DNA from: Acidobacteriota bacterium
GTDB taxonomy: Bacteria > Acidobacteriota > Blastocatellia > RBC074
Direction: 5' to 3'
NCBI GenBank assembly: GCA_018268995.1
Contig: JAFDVL010000014.1
Span: 1-64,000, forward strand
DNA length: 64,000 nt
Shown in pieces: positions 9,272-18,603 of this stretch. Within the stretch, counting starts at the first letter, position 1. The number at the start of each line of letters is the position of its first letter. Under the pieces are notes generated by a model that saw nothing but the letters and a program-made list of their open reading frames with translations, did no database searches and was not told where the DNA came from. A program made the position numbers and the translations under genes.

Positions 9272-9333
9272 CGAAAGGTGCTCGGTGTTTCGTTTGCCCC
9301 GCGTGAATGAAATTGGTTGGCATTAGCCTTTCG
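9272..9333 (+). promoter_or_regulatory. Conserved leader element upstream of PEP-CTERM gene 2
   Basis: The second copy of the element at 8056-8116, here 62 bp. It has the same CGAAAGG and CCTTTCG ends, the same internal TTTCG and a 28-base identical opening block. The three differing bases after GCCC and the changed GGCATTA near the 3' end leave the outer stem intact, so the pairing ends are kept while the loop has changed. The ATG is 107 bases downstream. Confidence 0.5.
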
Positions 9334-9439
9334 TTCTTTGAAAACCATTGAGGCACCGACTTTAAGATGATCGCTTGAAAATAGCAGCGATCTCCGGCAG
9401 CAATTGAAGTTATCCTCTTTGAATTAGGAGAAAGCGAAA

Positions 9440-10084
9440 ATGATTCTATCGAAAAAGCAAATGACGCTCTTGCTGCTAGGAGCGTTGAGTCTATTTTTTA
9501 TCGGTATGGTGTCAGCTTCGGCTGCCCCTGTGACCTTCACGGCGAATACCTCTGGCAAGTTTGGTGCAGGAAGCACGGGTGGCTCCGTGAGCAATGATGG
9601 AAGCATTCTTTCCATCGGGGGAACAACTGTTGCTTTTAATTCCAAGCCCAGCGAACTCTTTGTGAATCTGAATCCCGGAGAATCTTCCAATGTCACATTG
9701 GGGGTTTTTGCTGCAACTTCGACTTCACTGACTTCAGTAAATGGGGCGACATTCACTCTCAATATCACCTTTACCTTACCTAGTGATGTTTCACCTAACC
9801 CCGCAACGTACAATGCCACATTAACTGGCACGATCAGTGCCGGAGCGTCAGGCGCATCTGTTGTCTGGACAACGAACACCTTGTCGTTTACTTCGGCCAC
9901 AGGTGGAGCCTTTACCCTGACCTTAGAGGCTTCGACGCCGATCAATGCGCCGACCAGCCCGGATGCCAGCCGGATTCGCGGTACGATTACTTCTGCTCCT
10001 ATTCCAGAACCGATCACACTGCTTACTTTAGGTAGTGGCTTGGCTGGTTTAGCAGCTTTGGCGAAACGGCGGAAAAAAGCCTAG
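9440..10084 (+). CDS. PEP-CTERM sorting domain protein, paralogue 2
   Basis: A 214-residue paralogue of the 8210-8866 product. The signal peptide is nearly identical (LLLLGALSLFFIGMVSASAA) and conserved blocks such as NLNPGESSN and DASRIRGTIT recur. The C-terminus is IPEPITLLTLGSGLAGLAAL followed by AKRRKKA. The main differences are a shorter segment before the PEP motif and substitutions in the Ser/Thr-rich centre. The gene has its own leader element, ribosome binding site (TTAGGAG) and terminator, so each copy is separately expressed. Export and exosortase processing are inferred from the family; function is unknown. Confidence 0.82.
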   Translation: MILSKKQMTLLLLGALSLFFIGMVSASAAPVTFTANTSGKFGAGSTGGSVSNDGSILSIGGTTVAFNSKPSELFVNLNPGESSNVTLGVFAATSTSLTSVNGATFTLNITFTLPSDVSPNPATYNATLTGTISAGASGASVVWTTNTLSFTSATGGAFTLTLEASTPINAPTSPDASRIRGTITSAPIPEPITLLTLGSGLAGLAALAKRRKKA

Positions 10085-10113
10085 CTCTGACTGAACCTCT
10101 TTATTCCCACTCG

Positions 10114-10150
10114 GCCCTTCTGGATAAAAACCAGAAGGGCTTTCTTTTTT
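10114..10150 (+). terminator. Intrinsic terminator of PEP-CTERM gene 2
   Basis: A perfect 10 bp stem (GCCCTTCTGG with CCAGAAGGGC) and a 7 nt loop are followed by TTTCTTTTTT. It separates the PEP-CTERM gene from hutU. Confidence 0.88.
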
Positions 10151-10229
10151 GCCCTCTTGCTGATCTTCCCTCGACTCAAGTATTGTCTGAGTCGTATTAC
10201 ACCCGCCCCGAAACTAGCGAGGTTGAATT

Positions 10230-11888
10230 ATGAGCACAATCATCACCGCACCACGTGGCACCGCAATTTCGTGCAAAGGATGGCATCAGGAAGCCGCGTT
10301 GAGAATGCTAATGAATAACCTTGATCCTGACGTAGCGGAAAAGCCGGACGAGCTAATTGTCTACGGTGGCACAGGGCGCGCCGCGCGCAACTGGCCTGCG
10401 TTTCAAGCCATCGTGCGTTCGCTGCAAAGTTTGGAAAATGACGAAACGCTGCTCGTGCAATCGGGCAAACCGGTCGGCATTTTTCGCACACACGACTACG
10501 CGCCGCGCGTGCTGATTGCCAACTCCAACCTCGTCGGGCAGTGGTCGAATTGGGACGAGTTTCATCGCCTCGAAAAACTCGGCCTCACGATGTATGGGCA
10601 GATGACGGCAGGCTCGTGGATTTACATCGGATCGCAGGGCATCATCCAAGGCACGTTCGAGACCTTCGCTGCACTGGCGCAAAAACATTTCGGCGGTTCG
10701 TTGCAAAATAAACTTGTCGTATCCGGTGGCATGGGCGGAATGGGCGGTGCGCAGCCGCTCGCCGCCACGATGAACGGCGCGTGCTTCATTGGCGTAGACG
10801 TGGACGCCACGCGCATCGAAAAGCGCCTGGCAACCGGTTACTGCGACCGCATCGCCTATTCGCTCGACGAAGCCTTGCAAATCATTCATGAAGCCCGAAG
10901 CCGCAATAAAGCCCTTTCCGTCGGCCTCGTCGGCAACTGTGCAGATGTGTTGCCCGAACTCGTGCGACGCGGCATCGTGCCCGACGTGCTGACTGACCAG
11001 ACCAGCGCACACGATGCGCTCAACGGTTATGTGCCGAACGGAATGTCGCTCGATGAAGCGTTGCAACTGCGCCGCGACAATCCCGACGATTATACGAAAC
11101 GTTCGATGGCAGCGATGGCTGCGCACGTGCAAGCGATGCTCGACCTCAAACGAATGGGCGCAATCACGTTTGATTACGGCAACAACATTCGCACGCAAGC
11201 CTTCAACGCAGGCGTCAAAGATGCCTATGACATTCCCGGTTTTGTGCCCGAATACATTCGTCCGCTGTTTTGTCAGGGGCGCGGGCCGTATCGTTGGGTG
11301 GCGCTGTCGGGCAATCCCGAAGACGTTCGTAAAACCGACAACCTCGCGCGCGAAATGTTTCCGCACGACGAAGTTTTGGAGCGTTGGCTGGAACTGGCGA
11401 GCAGAAAAGTTCACTTTCAAGGCTTGCCCGCGCGCGTCTGCTGGCTCGGTTATGGCGAACGCGCGGAGTTTGGGTTGGCAATGAATGAAATGGTCAAGCG
11501 CGGCGAGCTTGATGCGCCCATCGTCATTGGCCGCGATCACCTCGACACCGGTTCCGTCGCCTCGCCGTTCCGCGAAACCGAAGCGATGAAAGACGGCTCG
11601 GACGCGATTGGCGATTGGCCGTTGCTGAATGCAATGCTCAACACCGCAGCCGGCGCATCGTGGGTTTCGATCCACAATGGCGGCGGCGTGGGCATTGGTT
11701 ATTCGTTGCACGCGGGAATGGTGGTTGTGGCGGATGGCACGGACGACACCGCACGTCGGCTAGAACGTGTGTTGACGACTGATCCCGGCATCGGCATTGT
11801 GCGCCACGTGGATGCGGGGTACGAAGATGCGATTGAAGAAGCGAAGACGCACAACCTGAATGTGCCGATGTTGGAAACGAAGGCGTGA
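10230..11888 (+). CDS. hutU: Urocanate hydratase
   Basis: The cytoplasmic NAD-dependent enzyme that converts urocanate to imidazolonepropionate, the second step of histidine degradation. The 552-residue length is normal. Characteristic urocanase blocks are intact: [11 protein letters not shown] (45-55), [13 protein letters not shown] (122-134), the NAD-binding [10 protein letters not shown] (166-175) and the active-site region with Cys in [12 protein letters not shown] (about 400). The ATG at 10230 gives the usual N-terminus. The gene is alone here, behind the PEP-CTERM terminator, and ends four bases from a convergent gene. The following two hut enzymes are encoded about 27 kb away (37928-40106); hutH is not in the window. 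Confidence 0.95.
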   Translation: MSTIITAPRGTAISCKGWHQEAALRMLMNNLDPDVAEKPDELIVYGGTGRAARNWPAFQAIVRSLQSLENDETLLVQSGKPVGIFRTHDYAPRVLIANSNLVGQWSNWDEFHRLEKLGLTMYGQMTAGSWIYIGSQGIIQGTFETFAALAQKHFGGSLQNKLVVSGGMGGMGGAQPLAATMNGACFIGVDVDATRIEKRLATGYCDRIAYSLDEALQIIHEARSRNKALSVGLVGNCADVLPELVRRGIVPDVLTDQTSAHDALNGYVPNGMSLDEALQLRRDNPDDYTKRSMAAMAAHVQAMLDLKRMGAITFDYGNNIRTQAFNAGVKDAYDIPGFVPEYIRPLFCQGRGPYRWVALSGNPEDVRKTDNLAREMFPHDEVLERWLELASRKVHFQGLPARVCWLGYGERAEFGLAMNEMVKRGELDAPIVIGRDHLDTGSVASPFRETEAMKDGSDAIGDWPLLNAMLNTAAGASWVSIHNGGGVGIGYSLHAGMVVVADGTDDTARRLERVLTTDPGIGIVRHVDAGYEDAIEEAKTHNLNVPMLETKA

Positions 11889-11892
11889 GGTT

Positions 11893-13593
11893 TTAGCGGA
11901 TCAAAATCTGCAAGGGATTGGCTGCTTGTCCCGGCAAAGTGAGTTCGACATTCACCGTTCCGCGCCCTTGCAAACTCGCAGGCAAACGAATGTTGATTTG
12001 ATCTACGCCGACATAGCTGTTGTGCCGGTCAGCGTAAATCACGGGCGCATCCATCTCGCCGATGCGCGCCGCAATCGTGCTCAGCCCGCTGTGAAAGCGC
12101 AAGCCCGTACCATACAGCAAGAGAAATACTTCATCGCCTGCAATGCTCAAATCAATTGGCACCGGCACGATGCGATTCTGCACCGGATCGAAGCGCGCTA
12201 CATCGTCATAGATCACAACGCCATTCGGCTTGTTGCGTTGCGTGTTCGCCGCCGCGTAGCCCTTGCCATCCGCCGTTGCCGCAAACACCGCAGGCGCGAC
12301 GTTCACAATCGTGACCTCTTCCGCCGCGATCACATCGCTACCATTGCGCAGCAGAATTGTCGCCGCACCGTTCGCGGTATCCGGTGGAATTTGATAGTTG
12401 ATTTGCGTGGGCGAAACGAAGAACAACGGCGCGAATCGTTCCGTTCCCAAACTATCGCGCACTGTCACCGTCCTTCCGGCCAGCATTGTCGGCAAAGGCA
12501 CGTCCGTCGCGCTTTGCGTAATTGCCGCGAGGTTCTCGCCAAAGCCGGAAACGATGCTTTCGCGCGCGAGCGAAAGGCTTGGATCATAGCTCGCCGCCGA
12601 AACGCTTTTCAGCGCCGCCGCCGGGATCAATTCAGCGCGCACGACGGCGCTGGTCGTGGCCGAAAGCTCTGCCGTCGCATACATCCAGATTTTGCCATTC
12701 GGCAATTGCACGAGCGTCGGATCGAAGAAGCCTGTCGTTCCCGGAAAAAGCTGCGCCGCGTCCAGTGCGGGCAACGTCAGCGGCGTAAAATTCACACCAT
12801 CGCCGCTGGTAAATAAATACAACTTCTTGAGCCGCATTGTCACCGCCAGATACCCGCCTGACGCCAGCTTCAACACCGCCGGATCAACGTTCGTCGTGCT
12901 CGCCCCGGTCGGTGCATTCAGATCGCCAAAAGGATTGTTTGCTTCAAATGCAAACGTCTGTCCGCCATCGCTCGAAACCGCCGTCCGCGCATTGTTGCGT
13001 GACGACCCGCGTCCGACGTAGACCAATCGCAGCTTGCCGTCATTCGTCTTATACACGTCCGGCACACCGATAAATTGATTATCTTCCGCGCCGCCTTCAA
13101 ACACAGGCGTAGATGGATTGCGCACAAACACGCCCGCGCTTTGTTCACGCAGACGAAACAGCACCGACCGATTGCTGTTCGGCGGCCCCAGCCCCAGCAC
13201 ATACAATTCGGCACTGCCATCGCTCGCTTCACGTGGCACGGTTTCGGTCGGCGCATAGCCGCTGCCATTCAGCGCCGTCGCCAACGAATTCAACGGCTCG
13301 GCATTCGTCGCATTGTTGCCCTCCGCCGAACGATACAGCCGCAGCCCCTGCGACGTGCCGACCGTCAGCCACACTTCGTTTTTGACCCAGCCAACATTCG
13401 GGATGCTGGCATTGTTGATACGAAAGTTCGCGTCTGGTTTGACGCTCCAGATTTTGCTTGGTTGATTGTTGACAGCGCTGGCAACGGTCGTACCCCGTGC
13501 TTCGATTTCTGCCAGTAAAATGGTGGGAACGTAAAGCGCTAGTGCCAGCGCCATGAGGCCAAGCAACGAAAACCACGGGTTTCGGCGAATCAT
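11893..13593 (-). CDS. Sialidase/BNR-like propeller protein with Solibacter-type C-terminal domain
   Basis: A 566-residue exported protein with an N-terminal hydrophobic signal or anchor (about 8-29). Residues about 45-320 have sialidase-like beta-propeller features, including an Asp-box-like SSDGGQTFAFE. From about 335 to the end it has the C-terminal domain common in Acidobacteria (TIGR03437, first described in Solibacter), recognised by FFVSPTQINYQIP and YVGVDQINIRLPASL. Sialidase activity is not supported by any catalytic residues I can place. It starts 54 bases after the kinase gene with GAGGAGG before the ATG, so the two are probably cotranscribed. Confidence 0.75.
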   Translation of the reverse strand: MIRRNPWFSLLGLMALALALYVPTILLAEIEARGTTVASAVNNQPSKIWSVKPDANFRINNASIPNVGWVKNEVWLTVGTSQGLRLYRSAEGNNATNAEPLNSLATALNGSGYAPTETVPREASDGSAELYVLGLGPPNSNRSVLFRLREQSAGVFVRNPSTPVFEGGAEDNQFIGVPDVYKTNDGKLRLVYVGRGSSRNNARTAVSSDGGQTFAFEANNPFGDLNAPTGASTTNVDPAVLKLASGGYLAVTMRLKKLYLFTSGDGVNFTPLTLPALDAAQLFPGTTGFFDPTLVQLPNGKIWMYATAELSATTSAVVRAELIPAAALKSVSAASYDPSLSLARESIVSGFGENLAAITQSATDVPLPTMLAGRTVTVRDSLGTERFAPLFFVSPTQINYQIPPDTANGAATILLRNGSDVIAAEEVTIVNVAPAVFAATADGKGYAAANTQRNKPNGVVIYDDVARFDPVQNRIVPVPIDLSIAGDEVFLLLYGTGLRFHSGLSTIAARIGEMDAPVIYADRHNSYVGVDQINIRLPASLQGRGTVNVELTLPGQAANPLQILIR

Positions 13594-13647
13594 AAAAACC
13601 TCCTCAAAAAGAGCCGCGCAAATCGCGCCACACCCAGCAGCGTCGCA

Positions 13648-16473
13648 CTACTTCTTCGCCTCCGCCATCCAGTTCAGCACGACCGTGAACGGCGGCAGAT
13701 AAGCATCTTCCGCGCTCGTCACAAACAGAAACCGCTGCCCATCACCCGTCGCCGCGTACCCGATGTTACTGACCACCGCGCGGAGGTCACGCAGGTCAAA
13801 GAGCGTGCGCGGCGTTCCGGCTTTGATCTCCGCGCCGAGCGTTACATCAACTGCCATCAGTTTCTCTTCCGCCGAGATGTAATACATTTCGCGGCCATCA
13901 CGTCGCCAGAGTGGTCGCGCGCCTCCGTTCGTGGAAATCTGCCATTGACCAACGGCGTCAGACGCGTCTGGATTGAACGCCCGCACATAAATCTCATAGC
14001 GTCCAGGCGCATTGGTGGAATACGCAATCCATTTGCCATCGGGCGAAAATCGGGCGAATTGTTCACTGAACTCTGTCTTCGTCCAGACCCAGGGTTTGCG
14101 CTCGCCCGTCAACGGCAGAATCCATAAATCGGTTCTCGTTTGTGGCTTCAACTCCGCGTAAAGAATGAAGTCTCTTGACCAATCCAGGGCATATTTGTTG
14201 TAGGCCGATTTCCACAGCAGTTCATCCGAACCCGCGCTATTCGCGGCTCTCACGTACAGATCACGCTGACCACTACGCCGCGAAACCCAGGCGATGCGGC
14301 TGCCATCCGGCGACCAGAGAGGATCGCTATCTTCCGCTGGGTCGAAGGTGAAACGGGTATCTCTTCCGCCTGCCAAATCAAGTAGATGAATATCTGAGAA
14401 CTGGCTTTGCGGATCAACCCGCCCAACGGCAACGCGCTGCTCATCAGGCGAAAACATAGGGGCTCTGTATGACCCCAGCGGGCCGATGGAGCGCAACTTT
14501 TGCCCAGCCCGGTCAGCCAGAATTAGTTGCTGATTGGCCCTGCCCTCCAAAAAGACTAGCGTCCCATTCTCTGAAAGTGAAAAACGCCCAAATAAACCTT
14601 CGGTGCCGGTTTGCACCTGCTCAGCAAGCTGTAAAGGATCACCGTTCACCTGGCGGCGGCTGAAATCGAAGGGGGCGGCGAGCAATGCGCCCTGCCGCAT
14701 AAATACCAGCCAGCCTTCCTTTGAAACGGCAGGATTGACGCCTGCCCAAAAATTCCTGACCTCAGTCGTCAACACCTGTTTCGTTTCGCCGCCATCAATC
14801 GTTTGGACATAAATCCCACGCTTCGCTGGTTCGTTATGTTGGACAAAAAAGAGGAAATGGCGGCCATCGGGCAGAAAGAATGGAGAATGGTGGGCAGTTT
14901 CCCCATGTGCGACATCAACCGTCGTAACGTTTGTGACGGCTCCACCGCTATCGTTAACACGTTTGATGCCGGTAGTTCCCTCGCCAAAGAGAATCACACC
15001 ATCACGGTTCCAGGTTCCCGGAGTTGCGCTCCCCTTATCGCAGATAGGCACAGGCGCTCCGCCGGAAAGCGCGGTTTTCTTGAGCTTCCCGCCAGAGAGG
15101 AAAGCAATGAACTGACTGTCCGGCGACCAGAACAGCAGGTCAACATACTCCGTCCCAGCTAATGGTTTGGCAGTAGGTGAATTCAGCGGACGCCCCCAGA
15201 TTTGCCGCGTCCCCGTCGTGCGCGCCACAAACGCCAATGTTCGTCCGTCGGGCGAAATCGTGGGCTGCTCGAATGTGGTCGCTCCTTCCGGCGGATTGAT
15301 TGACAATCGCATCGTCGTCGTTTGCGTCGTCGGACGCCGGACATACGCCACGCCGAGCGCGAGCAATGCCAGCGCCAACACGCCTGCCGCAATCCAGCCA
15401 ATGCGATCCCGCCAGCGGCCTGGGTGCGCAGGCGTCTCGCCTGCTGTTTGCGAGCGAAGCGATGCAAACCACCGTGTGAGGGAATTCGCTGAAGATGAAG
15501 CGATCTGCTCGTGAGAGCTACGAGCGGCGGTTCCCGCGCTCGTAGCAGGCGAGACGCCTGCGCTCCCAGGGATAGCCAACGTCTCCAACGCAAAGCCCAA
15601 ATCGCGCGCCGATTGAAAGCGCATCTCCGGCTTCTTCTCCAAACAATGCTGCACGATCTTTTCCAACTGTGGTGTGACTTTCGGATTTAACTCGCTGAGG
15701 TCGGGCGGTTCTTCATTGGCAATCGCCGCCATCGTTTCCGCCGCCGACTCCTTTTGAAACGCGCGTCGCCCGGCCAGCATTTCGTACAGGATCAAGCCAA
15801 AGCTGAAAATGTCTGATCGCTGATCGAGGTCTTGCCCGCGCACTTGTTCGGGCGACATGTAGGCGATAGTGCCCATCACCGTGCCGGGAATAGTCAAATG
15901 CGGAATGCGGATTTCGGAATGTGGAATAGGGGCTTCGCCTTGCAACAGCGTTTCTGCCTCTTCATTCCGCGTTCCGCGTTCCGCATTCCGCATTTGCGTA
16001 AGCTTGGCCAGCCCAAAATCCAAAATCTTCACGCGCCCATCTTTCGTGACGAACAGGTTTTCTGGCTTGAGGTCACGATGCACGATGTTTTTTTCGTGTG
16101 CGGCAGTCAGGCCAGCGGCGATTTGCTGGGCGTAGTCAATCGCCTTGCGCACGGGCAAGCCGCCGTTCTGCAACTGCGCGCGGAGTTCTTCGCCCTCCAG
16201 CAATTCCGCCACGATATACGGCGCGTTTTCGTGCGTGCCGATGTCGTGGACGGTTAGGATATTCGGATGATTGAGTGCGCCTGTGGCTTTGGCTTCGAGC
16301 GCAAATCGGTGCAAGCGGGCGGCATCGTGGGCGAGCGTGGCGGGCAGGACTTTGATCGCTACGGCGCGGTCGAGTCGCGTGTCCTGCGCGCGCCAGACTT
16401 CGCCCATCCCGCCTTTGCCAAGCAGCGACAGGATTTGGTACGAACCAAGCTTGAGGCCGGGAGCAATGTTCAT
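13648..16473 (-). CDS. Membrane Ser/Thr protein kinase with WD40/TolB-like propeller
   Basis: A 941-residue receptor-type kinase. The kinase domain (about 11-300) has the glycine loop LLGKGGMGEVW, Lys41, HRDLKPEN (132-139), DFGLAK (152-157) and YMSPEQVRG (205-213). A transmembrane helix lies at about 358-378, followed by an extracytoplasmic PD40/WD40-like propeller with repeated SPDG phrases. The frame is open from 16557, but ATG 16473 is preferred because it has AGGAG upstream and is followed at once by the kinase fold. Residues 160-193, inside the activation segment, and 302-351, between kinase and membrane helix, are encoded by palindromic repeat elements (separate entries). Substrates are unknown. 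Similar fusions are common in Acidobacteria. Confidence 0.9.
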   Translation of the reverse strand: MNIAPGLKLGSYQILSLLGKGGMGEVWRAQDTRLDRAVAIKVLPATLAHDAARLHRFALEAKATGALNHPNILTVHDIGTHENAPYIVAELLEGEELRAQLQNGGLPVRKAIDYAQQIAAGLTAAHEKNIVHRDLKPENLFVTKDGRVKILDFGLAKLTQMRNAERGTRNEEAETLLQGEAPIPHSEIRIPHLTIPGTVMGTIAYMSPEQVRGQDLDQRSDIFSFGLILYEMLAGRRAFQKESAAETMAAIANEEPPDLSELNPKVTPQLEKIVQHCLEKKPEMRFQSARDLGFALETLAIPGSAGVSPATSAGTAARSSHEQIASSSANSLTRWFASLRSQTAGETPAHPGRWRDRIGWIAAGVLALALLALGVAYVRRPTTQTTTMRLSINPPEGATTFEQPTISPDGRTLAFVARTTGTRQIWGRPLNSPTAKPLAGTEYVDLLFWSPDSQFIAFLSGGKLKKTALSGGAPVPICDKGSATPGTWNRDGVILFGEGTTGIKRVNDSGGAVTNVTTVDVAHGETAHHSPFFLPDGRHFLFFVQHNEPAKRGIYVQTIDGGETKQVLTTEVRNFWAGVNPAVSKEGWLVFMRQGALLAAPFDFSRRQVNGDPLQLAEQVQTGTEGLFGRFSLSENGTLVFLEGRANQQLILADRAGQKLRSIGPLGSYRAPMFSPDEQRVAVGRVDPQSQFSDIHLLDLAGGRDTRFTFDPAEDSDPLWSPDGSRIAWVSRRSGQRDLYVRAANSAGSDELLWKSAYNKYALDWSRDFILYAELKPQTRTDLWILPLTGERKPWVWTKTEFSEQFARFSPDGKWIAYSTNAPGRYEIYVRAFNPDASDAVGQWQISTNGGARPLWRRDGREMYYISAEEKLMAVDVTLGAEIKAGTPRTLFDLRDLRAVVSNIGYAATGDGQRFLFVTSAEDAYLPPFTVVLNWMAEAKK
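15420..15569. repeat. 150 bp inverted-repeat element inside the kinase gene (linker)
   Basis: The arms at 15420-15444 and 15545-15569 match at 24 of 25 positions (core GCAGGCGTCTCGCCTGC). Two smaller hairpins sit inside (GTTTGC with GCAAAC; GCTCGT with ACGAGC). The element is exactly 50 codons long. Read on the kinase strand it encodes residues 302-351, starting PGSAGVSPA and ending AGETPAHPG, in the flexible linker before the membrane helix. It therefore sits in frame without breaking the gene. Confidence 0.82.
15895..15996. repeat. 102 bp inverted-repeat element inside the kinase activation loop
   Basis: Perfect 16 bp arms (CAAATGCGGAATGCGG at 15895-15910 and its reverse complement at 15981-15996) are flanked internally by further GCGGAAT/GCGGAAC units. 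The element is 34 codons long and encodes about residues 160-193 of the kinase, phrases MRNAERGTRNEEAE and PHSEIRIPH. It lies exactly between DFGLAKL and GTVMGTIAYMSPE. Confidence 0.82.
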
Positions 16474-16567
16474 GGGACAAGTAACTCCTGCTGATGTTGG
16501 AAACCGAAACTGCTGGGGTGGAGCGAGCAGCGTACCGCCAAGCACTGTCGCAAGCAACCCAAGTCAC

Positions 16568-16857
16568 ACGCGCAAGCGAATGATGGTCTTTGCAAATGAA
16601 ATGCGGTATTGCCCCAGCGAGGCGACTGATTGTAGGCAGGTCGTTTACGGCCTGTTACTGAAGCCCCAGAATCGTGCGTCCCAGCGGGACGATTGAGCCG
16701 CCACGTGGTGCGTTCAATCGTCCCGCTGGGACGCGCCGACGGTGGCATTCCCCCACAGGCCGTAAACGACCTGCCTAAGCTCAGACGACCCGTTGGGTCG
16801 AAAGACATCAGACTCCGTTTGCCGCAATTTGCAAAGACCATCATTCGCTTGCGCGTG
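16568..16857. repeat. 290 bp nested palindrome upstream of the kinase gene
   Basis: The outer arms (16568-16598 and 16827-16857) are a perfect 31 bp inverted repeat starting CACGCGCAAGCG. Inside lies a second pair, about 16633-16656 and 16758-16781 (GGCAGGTCGTTTACGGCC). A central pair, GCGTCCCAGCGGGACGATTGA with its reverse complement, lies near 16677-16733. The whole can fold into one long hairpin. The right arm overlaps the 3' end of the hydrogenase protease gene and supplies its last codons and stop. No protein is encoded. Confidence 0.88.
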
Positions 16858-17320
16858 AGGGCCAATAAATTTTCTCCTCCGTGCGGATTTCCTGTAAGAC
16901 AAGACCAACGACTTCTATGACAGCGTTGGCAACGGGTTCGCTCAATGCTGCGCCGACTGTAAACGCGCTTCCTTCAATGCCAATGATGGAAAATCGCGCG
17001 GGGAGTTGCCCGAACGCTTTCGATAGCTCAATGGCTTCCGCCACTCCGAATGCGTGTGTTGAGCATTGCAGCAGCTTGGGGGGCAGGTCTTGTGCGGGAA
17101 TGCGATGAATCGTACCGGGCGTGGCACCAGAATGGACGGCATCAATAAGAATGACCTTTTCTGCATCTTTCCAGTTTTCCATGAGCTTCGTACACTCGCC
17201 GTCGCTTTCAATCACCTGTACGTGCGGTAAATTCAGTTCACGAATGCGCCGTGCTACAAGTAAGCCCGCTACATCATCCCCGCGAAAGTCATTGCCGACG
17301 CCGATCACCAACGTCTTCAC
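16841..17320 (-). CDS. NiFe hydrogenase maturation protease
   Basis: A 159-residue endopeptidase of the HyaD/HycI/HoxW family, which removes the C-terminal peptide of the hydrogenase large subunit after nickel insertion. [15 protein letters not shown] (about 4-18) holds the Glu/Asp-type metal-binding region (Asp in the RGDD motif) and [14 protein letters not shown] the second Asp; a His lies in STHAFGVAE. The start is taken as GTG 17320, which overlaps the large-subunit stop as GTGA, a sign of translational coupling. A longer frame to 17368 would add an unrelated N-terminus. The last residues (SRASE) and the stop codon come from the right arm of the 16568-16857 palindrome, so the original C-terminus may have been altered. 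Confidence 0.88.
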   Translation of the reverse strand: MKTLVIGVGNDFRGDDVAGLLVARRIRELNLPHVQVIESDGECTKLMENWKDAEKVILIDAVHSGATPGTIHRIPAQDLPPKLLQCSTHAFGVAEAIELSKAFGQLPARFSIIGIEGSAFTVGAALSEPVANAVIEVVGLVLQEIRTEEKIYWPSRASE

Positions 17321-18603
17321 GTTCGCTCCACGTTCAGCCGCAAAAAATGTGTCGCACACGAAATACACGGATCATAGCTGCGCACGGCTTGTTCGCATTG
17401 ATGCTGAAGCTCTGCGTCCGGCAAATTGATGTATCGCGCCGCAAAGTGCCACAAGTCATTCTCAATCGTTTTTTGATTTTGCGAGGTTGGCGGCACGATC
17501 TTCGCATCTGTAATCAAGCCTGCTTCATCAATGCTGTAGCGGTGATACAGCGTGCCGCGCGGTGCTTCGGTCGCGGCGTAGCCTGTTGCGGCGCGGGGCT
17601 GAATTTCAATCGCGGGAACGTCCGGCATTTCGTATTCGTCAATGATGCGCAACGCTTCATCGCAGTCGTACAACGTCTCGATACTGCGAATGATGATGCT
17701 TTGGAAAATGTTGTGGCAGGTCGGCGGCAAGCCCGCTTCCCGTGCGGCTGCTTGTGCAAGCGGTGAAAGCTGATCGAAGTTCAAATTGTAGCGCGCCAGC
17801 GGCCCGGTGAAATACGCTCCGCGCTCTTTCATCACGCAATGCAGCGCGTTGGAATGCGCGACGTGTTGTTCCGCAAAGTGATCATCAAACTCACGCACCG
17901 CAATATCCAAACCTTTGTTTGAAATCAAACGTCCCTCGTTGAAGGGATATTCGTTTTCGTGACGCAGTGCCACGAATTCATAATCCTGCTCAAATTCAGG
18001 AAACGCCAAACTCGCCGTCCATCGCACCGTTTCTAACGCCGCATCGCGTGCCCATTTCAATCGCTCAGCCAAATGCTGAAAATCGCGTTTGTGCGGGACT
18101 TTGTAAAAGCCACCAACACACACATTGACCGGATGCACCGCCCGCCCGCCGAGCAATTCGACGATTTCGTTGCCGATTTTTTTCAGTTGCAGCCCGCGCT
18201 CGACAATCGCGGGATGATCTTTCGCCATTTCAATTGCGCCGTGATAGCCGAGGAAGTCCGGCGCGTGCAGCATATAAACATGCAGCGCATGGCTTTCGAT
18301 CCATTCGCCGCAATAGAGCAACCGCCGGAGCGCGCGTAATTGCCCTTCGACTTTCACGCCGAATGCATCTTCCATCGCGTGAACGGCGCTCATTTGATAG
18401 GCAATCGGACAAATGCCGCAGATGCGTGACGTGATGTCGTGCGCTTCATCAAACCTGCGACCGCGCAACAATGCTTCAAAGAAACGCGGCGGCTCGTAGA
18501 TGCTGAGTTGCACGTCGGCGACTTTGCCGTCCTTGAAATTCAGATACAACGCGCCTTCGCCTTCGACCCGCGCGAGCACATCCACTTTGATAGATTTAGG
18601 CAT
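17317..18603 (-). CDS. hydA: Group 3b type NiFe hydrogenase, large (alpha) subunit
   Basis: A 428-residue catalytic subunit carrying the NiFe(CN)2CO site of a cytoplasmic NAD(P)-linked bidirectional hydrogenase. The proximal ligand motif RICGICP is at 60-66. The distal DPCISCATH is at 411-419, followed by a 9-residue tail (FLRLNVERT) of the kind removed by the maturation protease encoded next. Length and the short N-terminus before ARVEGEG fit group 3 enzymes. ATG 18603 is preferred over an upstream in-frame ATG because it overlaps the small-subunit stop by eight bases, as in coupled operons. Group 3b assignment rests on the associated HydB, HydG and HydD genes. No hypABCDEF genes are in the window. 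Confidence 0.92.
   Translation of the reverse strand: MPKSIKVDVLARVEGEGALYLNFKDGKVADVQLSIYEPPRFFEALLRGRRFDEAHDITSRICGICPIAYQMSAVHAMEDAFGVKVEGQLRALRRLLYCGEWIESHALHVYMLHAPDFLGYHGAIEMAKDHPAIVERGLQLKKIGNEIVELLGGRAVHPVNVCVGGFYKVPHKRDFQHLAERLKWARDAALETVRWTASLAFPEFEQDYEFVALRHENEYPFNEGRLISNKGLDIAVREFDDHFAEQHVAHSNALHCVMKERGAYFTGPLARYNLNFDQLSPLAQAAAREAGLPPTCHNIFQSIIIRSIETLYDCDEALRIIDEYEMPDVPAIEIQPRAATGYAATEAPRGTLYHRYSIDEAGLITDAKIVPPTSQNQKTIENDLWHFAARYINLPDAELQHQCEQAVRSYDPCISCATHFLRLNVERT

Noticed and set aside
8056..9333. Integron attC or cyclic-di-GMP riboswitch as explanation of the repeated leader
   Set aside because: The attC core sites are absent and there is no integrase; the conserved motifs of cyclic-di-GMP riboswitches are not present.
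10353..11711. Long minus-strand open frame opposite hutU
   Set aside because: It is the antisense shadow of a well-conserved gene, has no recognisable motif and no ribosome binding site.
11860..12816. Plus-strand open frame opposite the sialidase-like gene
   Set aside because: The minus-strand gene has a signal peptide and the TIGR03437-like C-terminus; the plus-strand product is arginine-rich without motif.
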